In this document: positions 59,613 to 64,000 of the stretch, piece by piece
Numbering within the stretch: position 1 is the first letter of the stretch
Layout: every line of letters begins with the position of its first letter
Assembly: GCA_943735955.1 (NCBI GenBank)
Contig: OX030965.1
Coordinates: forward strand, 7,151,306 to 7,215,305
Length of the DNA stretch: 64,000 nt
Direction of reading: 5' to 3'
DNA from: Piscicola geometra
Lineage: Eukaryota > Annelida > Clitellata > Hirudinida > Piscicolidae
The notes under the pieces: generated by a model
The model's input: only the letters and a program-made list of their open reading frames with translations
The model's database searches: none
Told to the model about the DNA's origin: nothing
Made by a program: the position numbers and the translations under genes

Positions 59613-62600
59613 TTTTCGGTCTTCGTAGGTGTTGGTAGTTTTGGTCTACGTAGGATTTTTGCAGGTTGCTAGGAATTGTGGGCGTTGTTTTACTCTAAGG
59701 ACAAGTTGATTTTGCACAATTTTTTCTTTTATTAACAATGTTGAATTGTCTAGGTGAGTGGGTGGTGTTTGAGATCCTATTGCAAGTCTCTTGGATGAAA
59801 GCTGTCTATATTGTGTTTGTCCATCACAGTTATCACTTCCTTATCGTTGAGATATTATTTGTTTCTGTATCTTGTGATTGAATTTCTTCCACTTTCATCT
59901 TCATTTATTCATTTCGTCATAGGCGTGCTCTTCATAATCTTACTGATAATTGGTGCCAGTATATTTATTATTTTTACTTTCAAAAATATTCTTGACGTGT
60001 AATAATAAAAAGAATTATAGTAATAGCAATAACAAATATCCATTATTCATCATTATTAATCAATATGTACTGCTTCTACCACCACACGCACATCTAAGCA
60101 TCTTGTTTGAGGTACAACTGTTAATGACGCTACTTCTGCTGCATACTCATCCATCACTATCCCTATGTGATCTTTGTTTTTGCGTTTTAAAAAAATATTA
60201 TTTTAAATTTAAATGTAATTATTTTTTGTTTTTATACTATAATTCGTGAATTGTAAAAAATATGTCATCTCAAATAATCTTTAGTGGTATTCTATTAGCT
60301 TTGAAATATTGATATTTTCATAAATAATAATTTTTAATTATAATGATTTTTCCATTCAAAGCCCCGGGTCATTTCAAATTTCCCAATCTACCTTAGCTAC
60401 AAAATGATACCTAAAAGAAATAATTTCGTTTTTCAGAACACAGGAGTGTTTTGTATTTAGAGTTCGAAAAAATTCTTTTTTGCTGTTACACATTGGTGTG
60501 TTTATTTGTCGAAAGTACAATAAGTTTATGGTATAGTGTCACTAAATACTAAGTATTGAATTTGAGGAAAGCGCTATAGAAATTTATTTGATTGATTGAT
60601 TCAAGTATTAGCATTTGGTGTTTTTGTGCCTGAAATGCTTATGGATATTTAAGTTGGTCAAAATAGTTAGGCATATGTGATTAAATGGTATTTAAAGATA
60701 TTAGAGGCTATTTGTAGAATATGATTCCAAAACATCAAATATTATTGTTATTATTTTTTGTAAAATAAAAATATTAATTGATATTGAACATCACAAAATT
60801 TTTTCTATGCAACACACAAACACACTAAAACACACACAAACACACTTAATTTGAATAGCATTTCGTCGTTTTAAACGGCATAATTAACTTGAATTTTCGT
60901 TTAAATAGATATTTATTCTCGTTGAGGGGTGCATTTAAATGGCTTGATTGAGGTTGTCTCCATCATGATGGTTTGTGTGTGTGTGTGTTTGTGTGTTTGT
61001 GTGTTTGTGTGTGTGTGTGTGTGCGTGTGTGTGTGTGTGTGTAGGGTCTGTGTGCATAATTTCATGGTTTTTTCATTTGACTTGTTTCTTGAGATTTTCA
61101 ATCTATGTAACATAACCGATTTTATAGCAACGTCATCATCATCATCATCATCTTCTTTATCATCATCATCCTCCTCAGAATCATCACCAGCATCACAAGG
61201 GTATTAATCACTCACTGCGTGTAACCGACTCAGTTCAATTGCCTTATTTTCAACTTAAAGCAGTCAATCGACTTCTTGTCATCATCACCATCATCATCAT
61301 CTCCCTCATCATCTCCATCATCTTCATCATCATCATCATCATCATCATCGTCATCTCAATCATCATCATTACCGACTTCTCCTACCATTGCTACTCTTCG
61401 CTGCTACAGAATTATAATTTGATTGATGTGTTACTTACTTCATCGCCACTGATTCAGTGGCTGCCAAGACGATTACTACTGCACCTAATTGAACACTCTT
61501 CATTTCCACCAAGAGAACACTTTTGTGATTCTGGGAGGAGGGGGGGTAAAGATGGTTGAGGCTTTGGCGGGGGGGAGGAGGGGGAAGGGTAAAAGTGGTT
61601 GAGAGGGGTGAAGGAGGGGGGGGGGGGAGGGGGTTAAAGTGGCTGGGGGGGGGAGGTAAAAATGGTAAAGGGGGAGTTACAGGCGATGGTGGAAGGGTGG
61701 GAGAGATGGTTCATTTACATATTAGGCCTGATATTGGTTTCATGGCTTTGTTGCATTCCATCCAGCGTTATTCGTCAATTGTACATTGCTATTGTGGGTG
61801 AATTGGGCTCATGATTTTGTTTTAAGAATTATATTTATGTGCATTTAAAATTATTAAATGATCAAATAGTTAACTTTTAAAAATAATTATATGTTTTATT
61901 TTTTCGTTACTTTTAAATATCAAAATTGAAAATTGCCGCAGATTTGGTTTTAAAAATTGAAATAAAGTCGATTTATAAAAAAGATAATGAAAACATAATT
62001 AAAATTGTATAAAAAAACGAATAAATTATTTTTTAACTAGTTTCGAATAAAAATATTAAGAAAAGTTTTTAAAATTCGTAAACGGTTTTCAAGGCATTTT
62101 CGTAACAACTGAGGCACGAGACAACTTAATCTGTCTAGGGAAACGGCCTAATGGAGCGAGTGTTTAAGGAACTCTATTATTCTCCCCTCCATTACCCTTA
62201 TCATTTCATAACCATCTCCATCATCATCTCCATCATCATCACCATCATCATCCCCACCACCATCAGCATCATTTATAAATCTTGAAAATCATTATCTGTT
62301 TGATATCTTAAATACCATCATTATCATTATTTTACATAGTTATCATTGAGTTATCATCCTTTTAACATTACTACTTCATAATCACAATCATCACCATCAC
62401 CTCCCAATCACAATCGTCATCAGCATCTAGGCATATCTTATTTTATAAAAATAAAATCTTTTTAAATACTTCTTCCTTGCAGGCATCACAAACACCTGGA
62501 CGATGCACAAAAATGCGGTTAAAAAAACAGGAAAAAAACTAGTTAATTTTTGTAGAGTACGCTTTTTTATGTGTATGAATATGTTTCTGTGTGTTTTTTC

Positions 62601-63262
62601 GTGTGTTTGTGGGTGTACGTATGTGTATATGTGCGTGAACACACTTGTATATATGTGGAGCTAAGAGTGGTTGAATCGACAAAATGGATTGGGTTTGAAC
62701 TTGCGTGTGCTTGCGTTGTGGCATCGTTGCAAAATGTGTGGAAAAGCATTAAAGACTAAAATTTAAAGTTTGATTAAGAAAATAAATAGAGGTGTGAATA
62801 TATAAAAATACTTTGGAATGGAAATCAATGAGTTTTGAAAAGCACCAGTGGATCTTCGTTTTTTAGATCTATAAACACAATGACGGCTGAAAACAATTTT
62901 TTACAAATAATTTCTACATTTTAAGCTGATAAAAATTCAATAGTTATTGGTTTTTTCACAAAAGAAAAAAATAAGTAAAAAATGAAAAGTTTAAAAAAAG
63001 AATTTAATCGCCATTCGAGACTTGGAAAGTGCTGAAGGCTTTGGTGAAACAGGCAGACAGTTTGTGGCATCATTGTTTTTCTGATGCATCAAATCAACAC
63101 AACACTGAAACTTTATTTTGAAGCACATTTTGAAGCTGCCAAGAAACGAAAAGAAAGTCTTACATAACCGATGGAGCTCCCAACCGCTTGATCCAACCAC
63201 AACCCGTCTCACTCAATTTCACCTAACGCCGTCACACTCCAAACACTTTTTAAACCTCCACG
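59613..63262. other. 3.6-kb spacer rich in simple repeats
   Basis: No gene recognised. It contains GALNT-B 3' UTR sequence, a TG microsatellite (60970-61040), CAT-rich tracts (61130-61190, 61280-61370, 62215-62270), G-rich tracts (61540-61670) and a short SINE-like tail (60567-60601). Small open frames here are compositional. Confidence 0.5.
60567..60601 (+). repeat. Short interspersed-element 3' tail
   Basis: GGAAAGCGCTATAGAAATTT followed by ATTTGATTGATTGATT, the same tail type as at 41701-41737 on the opposite strand. Confidence 0.4.
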
Positions 63263-63749
63263 ATGGCGAGCGCTTGTTCGATCGTGATGGCGAACGACGC
63301 AAGCATGCTGGGGGCAGCCAGCACCGGTCGCCCCGCCATCCACACCAGAGCCAGCACCTGCATCCTGGTCACCTTGTCCCTCCTCTGCGCACTGGTGCTG
63401 GTCATCTGCGGCGTCCTGGTGGTGCGAGAGTGGGCTCTATCTCGGACTTTCGACAAAACCGTCTGCGTCGTTCGGAACGTCACTTACGCGGCTAAAGACC
63501 AGGAATGCAGCTACTGCACGTCGGGGGCGAAGGACTCGAGAGCAAGAATGGAGAAAGCAGCTCAAATTGGTGACGTGAACCACCCGAATGTGAATCTGGG
63601 AGGGGGAAGTGTGTGCATTCCGGCTTTCTACCCGTGCGTCTACGTGGTCGTGCTGTACGGAGTGAACAACTCGAGAGGCGCTCGTCTGACCGACAACCAG
63701 GCCAAGTTGTACGAGAACAGTGTCCAAGCCACCGGCAACAACCGAGAGG
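63263..63749 (+). CDS. TipE / KCNMB-like ion-channel auxiliary subunit, first exon only
   Basis: Likely membrane subunit that modulates a voltage-gated channel (insect TipE family, or vertebrate BK beta). One exon is visible, from the ATG at 63263 (a second ATG at 63290 is possible) to a donor after AACCGAGAG at 63749. It encodes an N-terminal cytosolic stretch, a first transmembrane helix (CILVTLSLLCALVLVICGVLVV), and an extracellular segment with the family pattern VCVVRNVTYAA ... CSYC ... CIPAFYPCVYVVVLY, that is, conserved cysteines before a YPC-V-Y-V motif. The second transmembrane helix expected near the C-terminus is absent and should lie beyond the window. Downstream sequence to 64000 is intronic. 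The family call rests on this cysteine/YPC pattern and topology. Confidence 0.6.
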
Positions 63750-64000
63750 TAGGCGGGAGGGTTTCAGTGCTATTTGGTGGAAGAGATTAAACATGTGGGA
63801 AAGTTTTAAACATAGATGGTGTTTGGGGAGGGATGATAATGAAGATGCTAGTGGAGGTGGGGTACAGAGTAAGAGATACAAGCTTTTACTAATTAGTGTT
63901 TATCGGCGTAAGTTAAACATGAAGGGTTATGGACGCAATTACACTTGACTTTCTTACAGTAAAATAAACCCAAATCTCACAGTTCACTAACTGATTAAAA

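Noticed and set aside
59811..60249. Hydrophobic small open frames after GALNT-B
   Set aside because: AT-rich 3' flanking DNA; hydrophobicity follows from T-rich codons and no exon signals surround them.

Overview
This is nuclear DNA of an animal. The window carries 12 intron-bearing or compact protein-coding genes with GT..AG introns, metazoan-only families (NR4A nuclear receptor, ETS factor, GALNT glycosyltransferases, TipE/BK-beta-like channel subunit), AT-rich spacers and very many simple repeats inside introns. The gene set and the abundance of simple repeats fit a lophotrochozoan, perhaps an annelid such as a leech; that placement is inference. Gene models below were built by hand from protein similarity, reading frame and splice signals. 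Exon phases sum correctly for NR4A (744 aa), NEK4-like (723 aa), PNPLA8 (693 aa) and GALNT copy B (694 aa).

Layout. 1-1292: CA microsatellite and spacer. 1293-4718 (+): NR4A/HR38. 5676-9897 (+): NEK4-like kinase. 10708-14703 (-): PNPLA8 (iPLA2-gamma). 15035-15562 (+): GEMIN6. 16013-16741: hAT-like MITE. 16843-20229 (-): secreted/membrane WSC plus EGF-like protein. 21181-31321 (+): ARHGAP32/33-type PX-SH3-RhoGAP protein. 33150-35525 (+): broken CR1/L2-like LINE. 36248-37425 (+): ETS factor. 37909-42195 (-): GALNT copy A, probably a pseudoenzyme. 42723-48781 (-): PPWD1. 48934-49666 (-): TIMM29. 51862-59612 (+): GALNT copy B, intact. 63263-63749 (+): start of a TipE/KCNMB-like channel subunit.

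The most interesting signals. (1) The two GALNT genes are inverted paralogues about 10 kb apart. Two blocks (about 0.7 kb and about 0.1 kb) are nearly identical at the DNA level, one of them across an intron, while the flanking exons are strongly diverged. This is the signature of recent gene conversion. (2) Copy A keeps the converted DxH half but has lost the WGGEN motif and the third metal ligand, although its reading frame is open across all exons. (3) Many introns of unrelated genes begin with G-rich GGTGG/GGATGG repeats and end with the complementary CCACC/CCATCC repeats, so the pre-mRNA could fold the two splice sites together. (4) A tRNA-derived SINE at 53 kb shares its 3' end with the LINE at 35 kb.

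The genes are otherwise functionally unrelated housekeeping and signalling genes. I see no pathway cluster apart from the GALNT pair and two compact gene pairs (GEMIN6/PNPLA8 head to head, TIMM29-PPWD1 head to tail).
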